Position numbers and translations under genes: made by a program. A DNA stretch of 30,768 nucleotides from DATGEP01 sp035310125. Lineage in GTDB: Bacteria > Chloroflexota > Ktedonobacteria > Ktedonobacterales > JADMIN01. Each line of letters opens with the position of its first letter. Position 1 is the stretch's first letter. Shown one piece after another: positions 30,575 through 30,768 of the stretch. The stretch covers positions 1 through 30,768 of the forward strand of contig DATGEP010000061.1 of NCBI GenBank assembly GCA_035310125.1, in the 5' to 3' direction. A model generated the notes under the pieces. It did not search any database. It had not been told where the DNA came from and worked only from the letters and a program-made list of their open reading frames with translations.

Positions 30575-30768
30575 CTATTTCGACCGGGATGGACTCGGCG
30601 CCAGGAGCCAGCCGCCAACCTCGCGGGCGAACTCTTCGGGCAGCTCGTCTTGCGGCAGCCCACCACAATCGAAGACCCGCAGCTCGGCCTGCGCATTGGA
30701 TTGGCGGAAGGTGCGCGCGTGTTCGAGCGGGCTGAACCGAGCATCTTTGCCCCAGCACAACAAGATCG
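30575..30768 (-). CDS. C-terminal part of an alpha/beta-hydrolase (5' end outside window)
   Basis: The frame enters at the window edge and reads about 63 residues to the stop at 30575. It starts ILLCWGKDARFSPLEHARTF, the strand with the acidic residue, and continues with AELRVFDCGGLPQDELPEEF and REVGGWLL. This is the ending of alpha/beta-hydrolases. The position where the catalytic His normally follows Gly (GHxPxxExPE) has Leu (GGLPQDELPE), so the catalytic triad may be incomplete. A different His could serve, but only the tail is visible. No substrate can be inferred. Confidence 0.8.
   Translation of the reverse strand, partial: ILLCWGKDARFSPLEHARTFRQSNAQAELRVFDCGGLPQDELPEEFAREVGGWLLAPSPSRSK

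Overview
This is a GC-rich bacterial chromosomal window with a core gene set of enolase, QueA, signal peptidase I, PdxH and DnaA. It also carries Tad-type surface genes, FtsX/MacB-like ABC exporters and repeat-laden intergenic DNA. The gene families and the style of the dispersed palindromic repeats suggest a member of the Chloroflexota, perhaps Ktedonobacteria-like. That placement is inferred from gene content, not from a marker search. No tRNA, rRNA, CRISPR array or intact insertion sequence was seen.

Layout. At 1-89 is the C-terminus of an unidentified gene, followed by a repeat-rich gap (90-580). Enolase follows with a good promoter, then an alpha/beta-hydrolase whose nucleophile is missing, then a zinc-ribbon protein with a DA1-like metallopeptidase domain. 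From 4311 to 9024 on the minus strand is a three-gene FtsX/ABC exporter operon. It is divergent from an OmpR-type response regulator and histidine kinase (9254-11211), and the shared region has 11-bp-spaced TCAAC repeats. A ChrA transporter (-), an orphan receiver protein (+), a SHOCT membrane protein (-) and a degenerate gap follow. Next are a PLP-dependent cysteine-desulfurase-like protein and a membrane-anchored FKBP isomerase. A small membrane protein (-) then faces a tadE-tadE-tadG operon (17124-20930). After a terminator come queA (probably leaderless) and xdhC.

The least ordinary region is 23119-25990 on the minus strand. It holds two paralogous ADP-ribose-pyrophosphatase-type NUDIX domains and two paralogous four-helix membrane proteins. 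One NUDIX is fused in frame to one membrane protein, yet a strong internal Shine-Dalgarno and ATG remain at the junction. Both NUDIX genes have the same TATGCT-type element about 55 nt upstream of their starts. The layout fits duplication of a NUDIX/membrane-protein pair. Its function is unknown. A nucleotide-signal-controlled membrane module is a speculative reading.

The window ends with lepB-pdxH (+), a NUDIX-independent remnant of a Uma2-type gene, dnaA (-) without dnaN or recF beside it, a YtkA/FixH-like membrane protein (+), and the C-terminus of a second alpha/beta-hydrolase (-). Probable joint functions are surface and cell-envelope biogenesis (Tad, SPase I, FKBP, FtsX exporter), two-component control of the exporter, and housekeeping metabolism.
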